From Oxyruncus cristatus (taxonomy: Eukaryota > Chordata > Aves > Passeriformes > Cotingidae), in NCBI GenBank assembly GCA_013399855.1, contig VXAY01000172.1:1453828-1517827 (forward strand): DNA of 64,000 nt. Direction: 5' to 3'. A program made the position numbers and the translations under genes. Below are positions 38,601 through 53,289 of this stretch, piece by piece; the stretch's first letter is position 1; every line of letters starts with the position of its first letter. Below the pieces are notes generated by a model. That model saw only the letters and a program-made list of their open reading frames with translations, searched no databases and had not been told where the DNA came from.

Positions 38601-41600
38601 CAGGCCCAGAGTTCAGGAACAGCCTCCATCCTTGTGCAAAGAATTATTTCAGTTTTTGCTTACTAGGAATTTTTGTTATTTTTAATCAGGTGTCCCATCA
38701 ACTTTTACCAGTCTTCTGTTCACAGAATGAAATCAGCTTACAGAAAGCTTTAACAAATGCATGTATTTTTCTTCTCTTTTTGTCCGTTCAGTTTGAATTC
38801 AGCTTAGGTTTTTGAGCTTTCTTTACACCAGGGGATATGAAAATTGCTTTAACTGATACGTGAAGTTCTCTTGTAATCACATTTCATATTTTCAGGACTT
38901 CAGAAAATACTTATCATTTCATAATCAATTTTACAATGTTAATAGGTTATTACAAGAATAGTTATATATATAAAATGCATTGAGCCTTGCATTTTAGTAT
39001 TTAATATTTAATATTCTATTACATATGTATTTTAATAAAATGTATTGCAATAAAATTTATAATTAGGGTTTATAGTCTTTTCTAAAATGCTGATGTCTGT
39101 CTCAAAAAAAAGGGTGAGTAAATAATTAGACACCCACAGAACTGCAGCAACTTTCAGAAGTTGAAATTGCCACAAAGCGTTTTTATGCTGGAATTATAGC
39201 AATTTCTGTTTTTGAAAAATGCATCTATCAAGACAATAGATCTCATCTAAGATTTGGTTGCACAGCATTTAGAGGGAGCATGGATGAGTCGAGTAGACAC
39301 TAAGCTGGACCACGAAGAGCTCAGCTCTCCTCTCCTTGTGGCACCCTCGGCAAGCAGCCCTACTTCTCTGCATTCAGATCTAATGGAGGGATTCCATCTC
39401 TTCTTATTCAAATAGCCACAATGGGACTTCATGAAAAATGGCCAGCAGCAAGAAAATACATCTTGGACTCACAAGTGTGTTATTAAGAGCAGATATTTCA
39501 AACTTGGTGTTTCAGCCTTTAGAAAGCAAACAGATTTGTGGAAATAATCTTCCTGATTGTTTTTTTTTCCCATCTCCAAACCATTGACTGTGTACTGACA
39601 GGTCACCTAATTAGGTCTAACTAACAGCTAATGTAAATTAAAATATTGCAGAGAGGAGAAGTACCCATGAAATTTTAGCTTAGTCTGCTGACATAAGCAT
39701 AAAGTAAGAATGAAGAAATTTAAATAACTAAAAACATATTAGAGAAAAAAGTCTAGGCCAGCTCTTCCTCTGTGTACTTGGCAAGACTGAAAGACTGATT
39801 TTTTGTTTGTTTGTTTTGTGTGCACTAGCCTCTTGGCACAGCATCACCTAATCCTACCTGTTCACCTGGCTGAAAAGCATCTCCATTCCAAGTGACTCAC
39901 ACCAGAACATAATTGTGCAGAGAGGTGTCCGTGAACATGGGTGCATTTTTTAATGCAAACCGTATTTCTACTGCCTCGGTTTCAAGACTAGCAAACTTCA
40001 ATGTAAATACCAGACAGTAATAAAAAGAGATAAGTCTGATGTTGATTAACTAGAGGTTTTGTTTTAAAATAAGTATGAGATTTAATGATTCTGAGTAGCC
40101 ATGTTCAGAAATTGCTTCACTGATTGTTTCACTGAGAGGGAAAATGGAGTACAAGGAAGGCCAGGTTGCACGATATAATGGCTTACATAATTAAATATAT
40201 TATTAAATTATATAAAACATATTGTGTGAAGCAGTTCTGGAGTTATAAAGTGGATCCTGAAACTCACTGGAAACTGGTAATGTCAATAATTTGTACATCT
40301 GATTATCTACAGAGATGTTCAATTATGCCCAGGGGAATTTACCTCTAGGTATTCCTTTGCTGTTGCTGGTTTTGGTTTGGTTTTTTTATTTGTTGTCTTG
40401 ATGCCTGTTGTGAAATTTTCTGGAGCATTTGCAGATTATAGGTATTTGACTGATAAGGTTGTATTTCTGAGGGCTGTTATTGGATTTGCTGATGAACTAT
40501 GCCTGTAGGATACCCTATGGCCTTATTTGGTACAAAGGCAATACAGATAAAATTATCGGGCATAAACTGGTAAGATCATAGTCAAAGAGAACAGGTAGGA
40601 AGCAAGAAGCATCAGCAGTGTCAATGGAGAAGAAAATGTGCTCACTTTGTGGCAGCAACACTTCATCTGCTTTATGGGCAGTGTTGTGCTGCAGCTGAAG
40701 CAGCTCTGGAGAGAGCATGAAAGATGACCTGGGAAGGTCTGGAGTCTGAATTGAGGTGGGAGCTGTCAGCAGAGCAGCATCCATTTCAGCTGAGTGGGGC
40801 CACAGCTCCGAACGCTCCACTGACTTTGTGGTCCTGCAACAATATCTCTTGGAATAATTTAACAGGAGCACAGGTTTATTTTTAAAAACTACCTAGAAAT
40901 AAGAACAGCACAGAATTCATAAGTCCCTTGCAGAAAGAACAAATGTAAGGACAAAAACAAGAACCTGTAATATAAATATGGCAGTGAAACTGCTCCATAT
41001 GGCTTGATCCCAGTTCCCTGAGATCACTGACAACTTCTTTTGTGTTAACTGAAATGGACTTCGGGTAGGACCTGGTAATAATTAGAGTACAAAATGTCTG
41101 GCACTCTTAGGAAAACAGGTGGATGAATCCATAACTAAGCAAAAAAATGAACTTATGCATATTTATTGTGGACAGCTGCAGGCAAAATCCCAATGTTTTA
41201 ACCCTATACAGCCTTTGTTATGTGCCTACATTCCTTTGCACTGACCACCTGTTATTTATCAGTTGCAACACACCAACATTGCCTTATGAGGAAGAATTGG
41301 TCGTGATTGATATGGACACTATCCCCAGCTCATGGTCTTGCCCGAGGGACTCCCAAGGAAGTCAGGGACATCTGGTGTGAGAAAGGACTACAGGCTGGCT
41401 GCAGAGTGTAGCCCTTGAGTTCAGCTCTTATTTGAAATAAATACTTGTGGCTCTTCATCACCTCTTTGAAAAGGATGACAAATTTGCATAGTAAGAGGAA
41501 GGAAACCAAAGGCACCGAATCTGGTATCACATCGTCCACCCATGAATGTGCTTTTCAAACCTTTCTTGAACCAAGCAAAACAATCAGGTGAGAATTTAAT

Positions 41601-44600
41601 GAAATGTAGCTTAATATTTTTTAACAAGAATTGTTTCAGAGATAAGCAGACTCTGCAATAAACTACATAAAAAAGAAGTAAGGACTGTGTCTAGCACACA
41701 AGAATAACTTGATTTAGCAGTACTGTGCCACCAGTTACTTCATGATCTTCTCTGCTTTGCTGATCTGAAAGATACTAGGACTGCTCCTAATAAAAGTGGG
41801 AGGCAAAACTTTACTTAGTCCAGAAGCAGAAGGCTCAAACTTTAGAGCACTCCTTTCATTTAACCCCCACTTACTGAAGTATGTCTGAATAATCAATATA
41901 CTGTGCAGAATTTGAAACAGGCATTCTAGAAGATTTGAGAAATATTCTTACATGATTTCAGCAGCTCCTTTCTACATTGCTGAATTACCACCTACCTCCC
42001 ACTAAATCCACTGAATAGCTTCAGAAGCTTCAGAGGGCTCTGCATTAGGCCCTGTAATCGCACTTGAAAAATATAATTAGGGATGAAATCCTGATTTCTT
42101 TGAAGTCAATGAAAAAGCTTCAAGTTTATGTAAGTGTTAATGCCGGTGATTGCAAAGAAAACCTTCCACCAGGAATTGAATTTAATTCAATTTATATAAT
42201 TATATCTTTGTGCACGTAATGACTAATGTTGCTCCATTATTGTTTAAAAGAGATTCTTTTTTTTTTTTCTTTTCCTCTGTCTGCCAACACAATGCTGAGA
42301 TGGCCATCAGTTGGCAAGATGGTCTGAATACGAGTCTAGTAAACAGAGTTGGAGTTTCACATTTTGAGCACTGAGTGTTGTGAACATGAGAAAAAAATAG
42401 CAGGGAAAGATTTTAACATCCACCTCCTAATCTGTGTTTTCTTAATCTATTTCTCTAGGTGTTTACCTGTACTAGAAAACCACTGTGACTCAGCCTATGT
42501 CCTTTCACTGTTTGAATGAGTGACTCGGTCGAAGACATTGCTTCACTGTCTCCAAACTTCCAAACTCTTATATCTCATTACAGTTCTACTTGTAGTTGGT
42601 GGGATGTGTAGTATGGCTTAAAAATAATACTATGGAACCTTGAAGTTTCTTATTCTTCCTTCCTTTTAAGTGGTCATGATTGAATTCACAAATAAGTATC
42701 AGGTATAAATTTCCAGTTTCTGTTTGTTTATATTAATATTCACAGTAATCCCTGCAGTCCTTTTAGTGTTATTATTCTGGGATGAAGACCGCTCCTCTTT
42801 CTGTGTTGGCTGTCAAATCAGTATTTCCTATATTCTTTCAAAAAAGAAATTTATTCTTCACCAAGCACTGTCAGTCAAAATGTTAGATATCTTTTTAAAC
42901 CACATAGAGTTTGTTTTAGTGGGACAATTTTTTATTTGTAATAGTGTTGGATTAGAACAGGAGTTGCATAAAGAAGACACATATATAACTGCTGAAAAAT
43001 ACTTTTTGGCTAATTCTGCATTGAATTAAGGAGTTTTGAAGTTTTAGTACTCTCTGGAAACATTGCCCCTTTTATATCATAGAGTTTTGTGTTCCTGCTA
43101 GTTCACATTACCAGGCCCTTTCTCTTCACTGCACCAAGGATGGTTTCTACAACAAGACAACTTGCGCTAAAGGGATTGTTACAATACAGTAAAATACCAG
43201 TGAAGAAAAGGCACTAACTGGTTTTGCTGTCTTTTTTTTTTTTTTTTTAAGAGAGAAGCAGGCCAGAACAATATCTACTGATGGCTAACCTTACCTCTTT
43301 AACCTCTCCAGTATATCTTCAGTACTTTTCACCCACAAAGGTTATGCAAGGAAAATGAAGCATACAGTAAAAGTATGCCTTTCTAACACAAGAGTGAAGC
43401 ATTGGCATCTTTTTGTTGCACATCATCTGTCCCATTTTGATGATAAAACGAAGATAAAGGACTGTGCATCTGCTGCTGGACAACATAAGAGAGGTCAAGC
43501 ACAGTTAGATGGCATTTTACCAAACCCTCCTCAGGACCTGCTGTGACCACTTGCTTTCATCTAGGACACAGGGTGAGATGACAGTTTAGAAACAGGCATT
43601 TCTCTGCAAACTGCATCTTCCCTTCCCCCATCATTCTATCATGGAAGACAAAGTCTAGGATTTATGTACTCATAGGAAAGCTACCACTTTATCTTTAAAA
43701 AGTGGAATAAGGTACCTCATATCTGTTATGCATTAGGGATGTCTGGGCAGAAAGCTTGTACTGGATATTTGGTGCTCTGTAAATTCACACACTTGGTTAC
43801 TGCACCGTATGTCCCCTTCGTAGTGCTAAGTATGAAATCTCCATAAACATTTTTCATTGCAAAGTCTTCTCTCTAGATATAATAACACCTATTTGCTTGG
43901 CCATATCTTAACTATATAACATTCTACTAAATTTCCCATTCCTATGGTTTCCTTTTAAATATAATGTCTTCCAAATCCTCCAAAATATAGCTGTTACCCT
44001 TAGTCTCACATTAAGGCAGGTCTATCTATGATGAAAAAGGTGCTATAAAGAGTTATGAAGAGGCAAAAGATAATACTGCCTGGCATATAAAAACGTTACT
44101 TGGCGGAAAAAGCTAGGGAGATAATTATTAGATAAGAACGTCTCTTTAGTCATTGTAATGCCTTAATCGTGTCAATGGATTCCTTGCAACAGCCACCCTG
44201 ACTGCAACCTGAGCTTTATTCCTAACCCAGGGCAGGAAGTGTGGCTGAACAATAAATCCCTTGTGCTTGCTCCAAATGGGCAAATAGGTGGGAACAACAC
44301 CATTGGATCTGCCTCACCAGTTAACTTTGAGTAGCATTAAAAATTACGGGAATCTGGATCCACCTCTGGTGCACACAAATGTAAGTGTAGTTCGGCTGCA
44401 CATAGTGCCAAACCAAAGCTATGCGTTTATTTGTACTTCCAAATGTAATTCTCATTTTCCTCATAGACTGTGAATGTATGGATTGTTCTATTTATCTATG
44501 AAGAACTTATTTTGCAAGAACTATTTCTATGCTAACAAAGCAACCACAGTTATTACTTAAACAATATTATCTGGAGTTTTGATCTGGATGCACCAGTCAC

Positions 44601-45650
44601 ACCATTAATTTCTGTTTCATGATTCATTGGATAAAATTATTGGAATTATTTTTTATTTCTGTGGTCTTTCAGTTTGTCCCTTTACTGTTTTTTATATTCT
44701 AATGTTTAGATTTGAGGAGCTTCCTAAAAAACAAACTTCAGTCCTGCTCGCTTCCATGCTGGCATCCTTTGGAATTTTCACTATTCTCTCCTGCAAGCCC
44801 TTGGAAAGAGACATAATGTGTTTAGCACAACAGAGTGTTTTCTTTTTCCTGTGCTCTTCTTGTCAGCTGTACACTACCTTGGACTTTCTATGTCTGCAAA
44901 CTGTTCCTCAAGCAGATTCCACAAGTAATTTAGTGCTCTCCCTTCTTTATGGTTTTCCATGCGTTACATGGAGGAGGTAGCAAATCCTTCCCTCACCACA
45001 AAATTCTTCTCTTGTCAGTCATGGTCCTTAATGGTGTTACTTTAATGGTGTCTGTTGGTCTCCCTGAGAGGCAACAGAGTTTATTTCTGTTTGGCTCAGC
45101 CCCTCTTTCTTTTCCACACAATCATCCCCTCAGTTCGCTGCAGGTGCAGGAGGTGGACTTCTGTGTAGGCAGACCCTCAGTCAAAGAGGGACACCTGAGC
45201 ACCAGCTCCTGGTGGTATCTTTTTAGCAGCGCCAGCCTGGCATCTGGCTCCTGGGACATCAGTTTGTCTCAGCCTACCCATAATCTTTGATTACAATGCC
45301 CCACATAATCCCTTTACAAATTTCTTCAACATTTTCAAGATGAGCAGTCTCAAAAAGAGACTTTTTAGAGGGATTTTTTGCAGCAAGAGGATTCAAAAAG
45401 GAAGTGATTATAAATTAAGAAAATTTGATTCCTGTTTGGAAAGTACATTTTGGTAGAGTTCTTATCCAGTCCTTATCTTATCTTTTGGTAGCTGTTCTTA
45501 TCCAGCAGTGCCGTGCACAGACGGAGGGAAATAGTATGTATTTACAGAGGGAGAAAAGGATTTGTCTGTCTCCAGTGCCTTCAGCTGACTCTTAGGTATC
45601 TTATCCGAGAGTATGCTATATTCTTATCCAATTTCTAAAAAATAGTATAA
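32611..45650. other. AT-rich stretch, no gene recognised
   Basis: About 13 kb of AT-rich sequence with scattered homopolymers (T17 at 43232-43248, T12 at 42257-42268) and TTTG-type runs near 39800-39817. Short frames with apolar peptides (for example at 42724-43029 and 44627-44980) follow from T-rich composition and have no exon context. Slightly GC-richer patches at 35160-35400 and 40660-40830 are unexplained. Confidence 0.4.
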
Positions 45651-45655
45651 AAGAC

Positions 45656-45950
45656 TTAGGCTTCTATGGCCCCTAACTGCCACCTCCTTGCCATTTCATG
45701 GGTGAATTGTGCTGCAGGTGGGAGGTCCGCGTTCCCACTGCTGCCCCTGGATGCTGGCAGCAGGGTGTCCCCAGACACCTGGGAGATGGGAGATTGGTGG
45801 GGAGCCCCTCTGCTGAGGGCCCTGTGCTGCTTAGCTGTGGTGAGGCCATCCCAGGTCTCTGCCAGCACTGTCTCCATCAGGCCCATTGCCTCTGGAGCCC
45901 TTGGCTCTGGGGCCAAAATGTGCCCCTGAGGATCCTGGCATCAACATAAA
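45656..45950. other. GC-rich patch open on both strands
   Basis: About 290 bp of GC-rich sequence in AT-rich surroundings, open over roughly 85 codons on both strands, which is what GC-rich noncoding DNA tends to do. It contains near-palindromic 'ctggatgctggcagcagggt' text. No splice pair or family is recognised. It may be an old repeat or an exonised fragment. Confidence 0.25.
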
Positions 45951-48900
45951 GCTGACATGAGAGAGACACTTTCTACTTCTCCAGCCCAGGGCTTTTAGCA
46001 TCTGATTTTAGTAATCTGAAAGCTGGGAGGTTTTTTCACTGTTTTTTCCTCCCCCCTGGCCCTGATGTCCATCAGACCTGCAGTACGAGCAGAGACCCTG
46101 AATAGTTGCCAGACTCACGGGGCTGGATCTCAGGACACGGAAGCTGCAGCCTCTTGACCCCACCGTTTTTCAGAGACATCATCTCTTTCACAAGAGACAC
46201 ACAAAGAGAGGAAATGTTCCTTGTTCCTCCTCTTCACAGTGCACACATGCTCCAGAGCAGCCAGACTATGGCCTTCTGGTTTTCATTATGACTAAATGTT
46301 GGAAATGTGGTGTGCATTTTCCAGAAGGGACACAGTGTGTATTTAATTTATGCAAGTAGAGAGGAAGAGTCTTAGTAGATTCCTTTTGGTTCAGCATTTT
46401 TTGTAAATGCAAGAAATGGGGTAATATTGTGCCATGTCTTCCAATACTTATTAGCCAAATATCTGTGTATATGCTGTTAAAAATATGTATATATTATAAA
46501 AAAGACAACTGTTTTGTTTCTAATGTGGTTGTGTACAGAGTCCTATTAACATTTCTTGATAAGAGGGACATATCCCTAAAGGGAAAAAAACCTGAAGTGT
46601 GTGGATGCTATTTCAGTTCTAAAGCCTTGGTATTTTTAGCGCCTTCATTTTTGGAATAACTTCTACCGTAGCTGTACGAACCACAGATACATAATACGTG
46701 CAGAGAATGCGGGAAAATACTTATTTCGTTTCAACTATGCATATGTACTGGGCTGCATAGTACAGCCTGTGTATTGGGAACTGGCTTAGAGCTGAGACTT
46801 GACAGTGGGCGGGTGTCCACAGGACAGATAAACCAGCAGTTTGCATCGACAGACCCTGATCTCTGCTACAGAGCTGTAACAAGACCTCACTTGTCAAAAA
46901 AAACTCAGGAGAAACATAGGATGTCATACACCCGATTTGTTCCTACTTTGTAAAGATTTAAATTGGGAGTAAGGTTTGGTTTTTTTTAATCCGGTGAAGT
47001 TAAGATCTGAACTGAACAAATGGGCTATTTTTGTCTGAGAAGTGAAAAGTCATATCTGCTCTGTGCAAACTTTTTACAGAACAAGGCAGGGAGGTAATGC
47101 TTGAGTCAGCATGAAAAGCACAGACAGAACATTGATAAACAAAAATCCACCTCTAATTACTGATGGAAAAGAGAACATCTCCCTTTCTTCAGCTGAAGCT
47201 GATGTTGCCCAGCATTTGTCCCTTTCTTTACTCAGGCAGCATCCTGAACTACGCGGCAGAGTTCTTCTCTCTGGAGAAAAAGTTTTTGCCTAGGGAGTGT
47301 CAGAACTTCAGCATGTGAAGAGCATGTCCCCTCAGGTACTGAAGCTGATGCACCAGCCCTATGCATTCAAAAGTCCAAGGGCAGATCACAAAAAACATTA
47401 GACTGGTCTAAAAATCACGTGATAGAAAAATACCAACTATGCAATTCTTTCAGTTTGCTTTGGATTGTAAGAAGTTTTTAATTTCGTTTCAACTTTTCTC
47501 TGCAATCCTGAGGGCAAATTAATTTTCAAATGAAGCCTACAGTACTCTAGAAACCAGAATTAAAAAAACCAAACAAACAAAAAAAGAAAAAAACAAACCA
47601 ACAAAGTAAACAAAACAAAACAAAAGCTAAAACCAAAACACCAAATTTTCAAATGGCAAGAGTTAGAAATATTACACTCAAAATATTACAAGAGTAGCTG
47701 AGAAGGATTGCTTTATTACAATTAGAATGAAGAAAGAGGACATCAAATTAATTCCAGAACTTGATACCGCTGACATGATGAGGGAAGGTAAAGGACAATA
47801 TAACTTACTAATATGACACATATGTTTGCAGTGAATATATTGCAGTGATGGGAGATTGCCAAAGACTTTAAAAAGCATACACAAACACACAAAAACCCTT
47901 CTGTGAGAGCAGAGCTAAGCATCTCTCTGCAAATTCTGGAACTAATCATGGGGACTGTATTTCTTTCTTCCTTTATCTCGTGGTGAAGCAGATTGGGTGT
48001 CAGCTTGGGAAGGGAAGCCTTACTGCCACCATGAAATAGTCTTGGGCTTCCCTTAGTACTTTACCTCACTCTTCCTCTTTCACTGAAGGAGCCAGAGATA
48101 CAGACAATATGTTTTCTTTCTCATTCTTTCTTCAGTGGCTTTGTTCTTCAGATTTTACATGCACATTCAGGGATGGTGAAGGTATGTTTTGTAAGTAGGG
48201 ATGAAGGCTGTTGAATGTTGAGGTCGCAGGCCAAGAAACAGCAGGGAAGATGCTGATGAGAGTCTGTAATCTCTGTTTTGTTTTTGGAGGGAGGGACATC
48301 TGTTGTGCCCAGGTGGGCTTACCTCTAGACGGTGCTCCCATTAATCTTATCTGCTTGCCATTTTAATAACAAAAGCAATTAAGTACATTCAAGTGAGGGC
48401 TCTGATGTAGTTTGAAACAAAGGGACAATACACATACAGAGCAGGAGGGTTCCTGTGTGCCAGGGGACACTTCAGCACAGCACACATACCTGAACCAGTG
48501 ATGCCAGAGCCACAACACAGTGAGCTGATCTACCAAGCATTGCTCACCAGGCATCATAAGGGTATGCAGGAGCAGGAAACGCTGGCTCAGAGGAGTGGGT
48601 AGCCATATATTCACTCCTCCAAGAGTAACCGGTGATGCTTCTCAGATAGCAGGGCTTTGCTGAAGGTAACTTGGGGGGTACTGCCCCAGGCAGCCAGCAA
48701 AACCTGCAAGAGGCCACTGCAGACACTGTTTTCCTGTTTCTGAGCAGCCTGGGGATGGCTCCACAGGAACCCAGATCTCCTTCTCAAGCAAGAGGAGCTT
48801 TAGACAGAGCAGAAAAGAAACATACTTTCACAGTAGGGAGGAAAAGAGAAAGATTGGGAGTGTGGCACTAAACAAGGAAGAAAATCTGATGGGGGAAAAA

Positions 48901-51900
48901 GAAAAGTTGACATTGGGAAAAGCCAAATCCATGTACTAGCCTGTGGGTTGCATGAATTATCTGGGCAATTAGAATAATAGCTTTCAGGGTAGTTGCTGTG
49001 GAAGAAATACCACAAGACTCCAAGAGGCTCAACAGAGACTCAACTACAAAAAAGAAAAACATAATGATACACAGATGAGAGATCCCATTCTGTATTGTTC
49101 AACAGATCATGCTGTAGAATACGTGATGATTTTTTATAACTTCAGTATTTTTCTTTCCTCTTCTAATGAAGACTTTTCTCTCAACTTTTTTTTTTTTCCC
49201 CCCACCTTTTAGTTCTGTGTGCATAAATCATTGAGGCTGGCACTGTCTTGTTGACCTCATCTGCACTAAGAAATCTCATGCAAATTCGTTCATGATATAG
49301 TGACAACATCTGAACCATATTTCACATGAACGCTCATATATCATTGTTTGTAACACTGCGAGCGCATGATTGCTGAAGACAAGTACAAATTACCCTGCTG
49401 GAAGGATAGCTGGTGAGATTTATGTTGTATTGTTGCCTCTTCTTCCAACTGGAAATTTTCTTTACTGGTGCAAGTATGACCCCTTCCCTGAGCAATATAC
49501 TACATGGCCAGACATTTGCAGTCCAGCCTTTCTGTCTTTATGGTGCAATACCAAAATATGCTACAATACCTGACCTAACTCCAGCTGAACCAGCTCCAGA
49601 AATGGGAACAGTTTAGCTGCATAAGCACAGTGGTATGCCCAGGCTAATTAAAATAGGGCAGAGGCTGCACTGATACAGCTATATTGTTCCTGAAACCAAG
49701 ATATTATCTCACCAAAGACCGGCACTGTGCAATACAGATACACTCTTTTAAGACTGGTGAGAGGTATATGGACATGTTCTTCAAGATTCAGAGACAAGCA
49801 CCCATGTAATAGCTTTCACCTTACCTACCTGTTTTAAATATTGGCACAATCCTAAATGATTTTCATCTTTCCTCTCAGGTTTTCCCCTACATTCCAACAG
49901 CTACTGAAGAAAAACAAAAACCCACAACCAAAGTGACTCAAGGAGGGAGTTCAGAAAAGTTCTCAGCCTTTTCTTGTAAAATTTTTGAAACAGAAATTGT
50001 CCAAAGTTCCCCAGTAATATTGTACATTCTCCCTTGTTTATTACTGTTGAAAATGTGGCCCTTTTCTCGAAGTTGACCATTTGTTCCAACACGTGCACTG
50101 CCTTAGTCCTTTTAGTCCTAGTCCATTAAAGATCTCTTCTCAATGTTCTTAACTGTGCTGGTCTTAATTTTTTATTGTTCACCTTTTCAAGTTTTTACAA
50201 TGCTTCATAAGATGCATTTCTGATGCATATTTTTATGATAAACTTCCTTTTTTTTCTTGCCCTTGCTATTTTTAAAATTTCAAGGCTTCTTTCTACATAC
50301 TCTGTGAATACTGACACTTCTAGAGTGTTCCAGCTATGCTGAATTTTACACAGTTCTTTTCTCTTTTATGATCATGGCTTGCTGACCATTTTCTGCCTTC
50401 CACGCTATGAGGAGTAGGCTTATCCTCTTCCAGGTACTAGCTGTAAACGATTGAGCCTCCCAGCCAATTTCTCGTTGGCCAGTTCTTTTCACGTTGAGCT
50501 GAAGCAAGTGATGCTTTCTGCATATATTTGCTCAAGACCCCCTCAGTTTCTCCCTTGGCCTCAGGTAGTATTAGAGCTTTTCAGTGGATCCAGGCCCAGC
50601 AGACTCAGCAGAACCAACAGAACTGGCTTCAGGGAAGAAAATTCGACAGGCCAAAAGCACTGTTAGTGGCCCCTGTGTGATTGCCTCTAGAAGCCACTTG
50701 GGAAGCAAATTAAAATACCTGCAGAAGCTCTTCAGTTGGTGAATGGCTTGGTTCAAACATTAAACGAGACACCAGAGTGCCTATCCAAAAAGCTGGTATT
50801 TCTAACAAACGTAATTAGGGTCAACAGCTGTGAGTCTCAGGGAAGAGTTGTCATTAAGGACTGTCAGGAGGGTGTACACAGGAAAAATCAAAAGTAAACC
50901 CCACCCTTTCCTATCCATTCCAAATTTGTTTGTCTGTACCAAAAATCCTTTCCATTTATTTGGGCTGAGAACAGAAAAGAACCGAGAAATTTTGTTTTCA
51001 GATTTGCTTTTTCGCAACACACTAGCAGTGAAGATTTACCAGTGTTAAGACATGCACTTTTCAAGGGACTAGCTTGTTTCTAGAACCTGATTTTATCATG
51101 CTTATCTTCTTTTGAAGCTTAACCATCTCCTAGAAGCAGCAAACAGAAATGATGCCTTCTGCAGTGCCCCACACAACTCTATCTGGGCAGCTCCTGAGGC
51201 ATTGAACCAGGTATGAAATAAGAGGAATACTGAAAAAATGTATCAATAAAATATAGTTGGAAAAACTGGCACATGGAAATTGATAGTATATAGGCAAAAC
51301 AAGTAGAAAGGGTATTTAATAAGGTAGGGTTTAATTTATTCGTCTTCACCTGCAATACCTTTATAGGCAAAAATTGCACAAGTGGGGTCTATCACAACAA
51401 CATGGAGGTAAGGAAAGGAAATACATTTCTGACTCAGATGGAGGATTAATCTTATAATCATTAACTTATTTAAGGAGACCAGTCATGTAAGTGCCTAATC
51501 GAGGAACCCCCTCAAATATGCAGCTGTACCCTGGCAGCAGACCAGGTCTCCTGGGCCATGCCATGCTTCCGTGTGTATTTACATGCTTTCAAATTTAATA
51601 GTATCACAAGGAAATTGCAGGAATTGCCTGTACTTTAACTTTCTTGATAAAGGTTAGACATGAGAAGTTAGGGGCAGAAAGGAATCCATTTCCACCTCAG
51701 TCACAAGATCAGATTCTCCTAGCACATCCTGAATGTCACCTGATCCAGGGGAGCAGGAAGAGCCAGCTCGGTGCTGGAGACCTGTTTGCACAGCTTGTCA
51801 GCTGAGATGCCATGCAGTATCTCTCCTCAGATGATCCCACAAAAACAAGTCTCCTGTGGTAAGCCCTCAGGAAGTAGTAACACAAACCAGTATTCCCAGG

Positions 51901-52489
51901 GGAAAACATGCATATGTGTAGCTTGATGAGAAGGAATTTCTGTTGCTTGACTTGCCTTGTCTCTACCAGCAATCCAGGCAGAAAGCCATCTCTCTATCTG
52001 GATTATAGCTGATTTGCCCTCATTTCTTGCAGAGTGATCCTTTACTTTGTTGAATTACTCATGTCCTCATCATTTACTTCATTGCACATGAAATAAAATG
52101 AGGCATTTTCACCTCTTCTCATAAGGAAGGCTCATAGGTCTGTAAAAAATTTCATTGCCCTAGTCTGAACATTTCCCTTTTGTGTCCTTTGATGAGATTA
52201 AATATACTTCATTAACAACAATAACACACCATGACATAAGAGTGATGTCTCCTGTCATGCATAATAACTCTTGTGATCATTTCCAAGTGGTAGTTTTTTC
52301 TTCCCTTTCTTTCTTTTTGTTTGTTTGTTTGCTTGTTTTCTACCTTGCCTCTTAACTTTCTCAAAACTTAATTGGATGGTTTGGGGGGGGGATGACATTT
52401 TCTGGGGACATTTTTCCAATAGAGGTCTTCATTAAGAGAAAGGGGAAAGAAAAGGCTACCTAAGAACAGCTTTACAGCTATCTTTGACC
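45951..52489. other. AT-rich stretch, no gene recognised
   Basis: No coding segment can be supported. There is an A-rich simple-repeat zone at 47560-47645 and a T/C-rich run at 49186-49203. Just before the next element there is a TTTG run at 52315-52335 and a G run at 52382-52390. Confidence 0.4.
47560..47645 (+). repeat. A-rich (CAAA-like) simple repeat
   Basis: The sequence is composed almost entirely of A with interspersed C and G, with units such as 'caaac', 'caaaa' and 'ccaac'. A low-complexity tract with no coding meaning. Confidence 0.85.
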
Positions 52490-52765
52490 TGCTTTGTATA
52501 ATAGCCACTGCCAAAAGTAACTTCTGCCGTGCGGCTCAGTAATCACACAAGTGCTGCAGCGCTTTTAAATTGCTCTGCAGATGATGGGTAAAATAAGTGA
52601 GCGAGACGTAAACGCAGAGAGTGAGCGAAAGAACAGGCAAGAGAGAGATGTCCTCAAATAGATTATACGGGTCAAGTCATGCAAGTGCTTTTATTACTGC
52701 TGATTAATTCTGTCAGCTGTTATGTTAATGTGCTGCATGGCATGAGCAGGCACCGAGCAAAAGTA
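52490..52765. promoter_or_regulatory. Candidate conserved noncoding element
   Basis: The text is non-repetitive and rich in transcription-factor words: 'cggctcagtaatcacacaag', 'tcaaatagattatacgggtc', 'ttattactgctgattaattc' and 'tgtcagctgttatgttaatg', with a CAGCTG E-box at 52714-52719 beside a TGATTAAT homeobox-type word. Frames are closed and no splice pair stands out. The pattern resembles enhancers near developmental regulators, but this is judged by eye. Confidence 0.33.
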
Positions 52766-53289
52766 CAAGGAAACTGAGACTGTTTTCTAAATAAGGATGT
52801 GGCCCAGACTGCTTGAAATCGTGTATGTGTGTCTGTGCCTGGCAGAGTGATGATGGATGATAACAGGACGAGAATGAAATCTCTATTGCTGTGCTTTGGC
52901 AAGGCAGATACATCTCTCTCCAGACTCAAGGAATTAGAAGCAGGTTGGTTTTTTTTATTGCCAGCCCCAAACCTTCAGAAATCTTGAGACCGTCTGACAT
53001 CATGTATTTTTTAAAATAATAACTATGAATTCTGACTTTTGTTGCCCTTTATTTTCTGGACTTACAGCATTTCTTTTTCAATCCTCCTACTTCCATAAGA
53101 GCTAGAATTGTGCTTAATAAAACAGAAAGCCAAAACCTTGCTGAGTGTCAAGAGCTGGGATCTTGGGAAAATTACAAACTTACAAGCTTCTGATAACATT
53201 ATGCATTATGTAACCTACCTGTAAAGATAGAGCTCAGGATGAGAAGCATATTGAGAAGGATGTGTGCAAGCTGGGACAGGCTTCATTTG

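Noticed and set aside
44627..45290. Apolar plus-strand frames resembling a membrane protein
   Set aside because: Phenylalanine and leucine content reflects T-rich DNA. No paired splice sites or start context, and the frames overlap each other.
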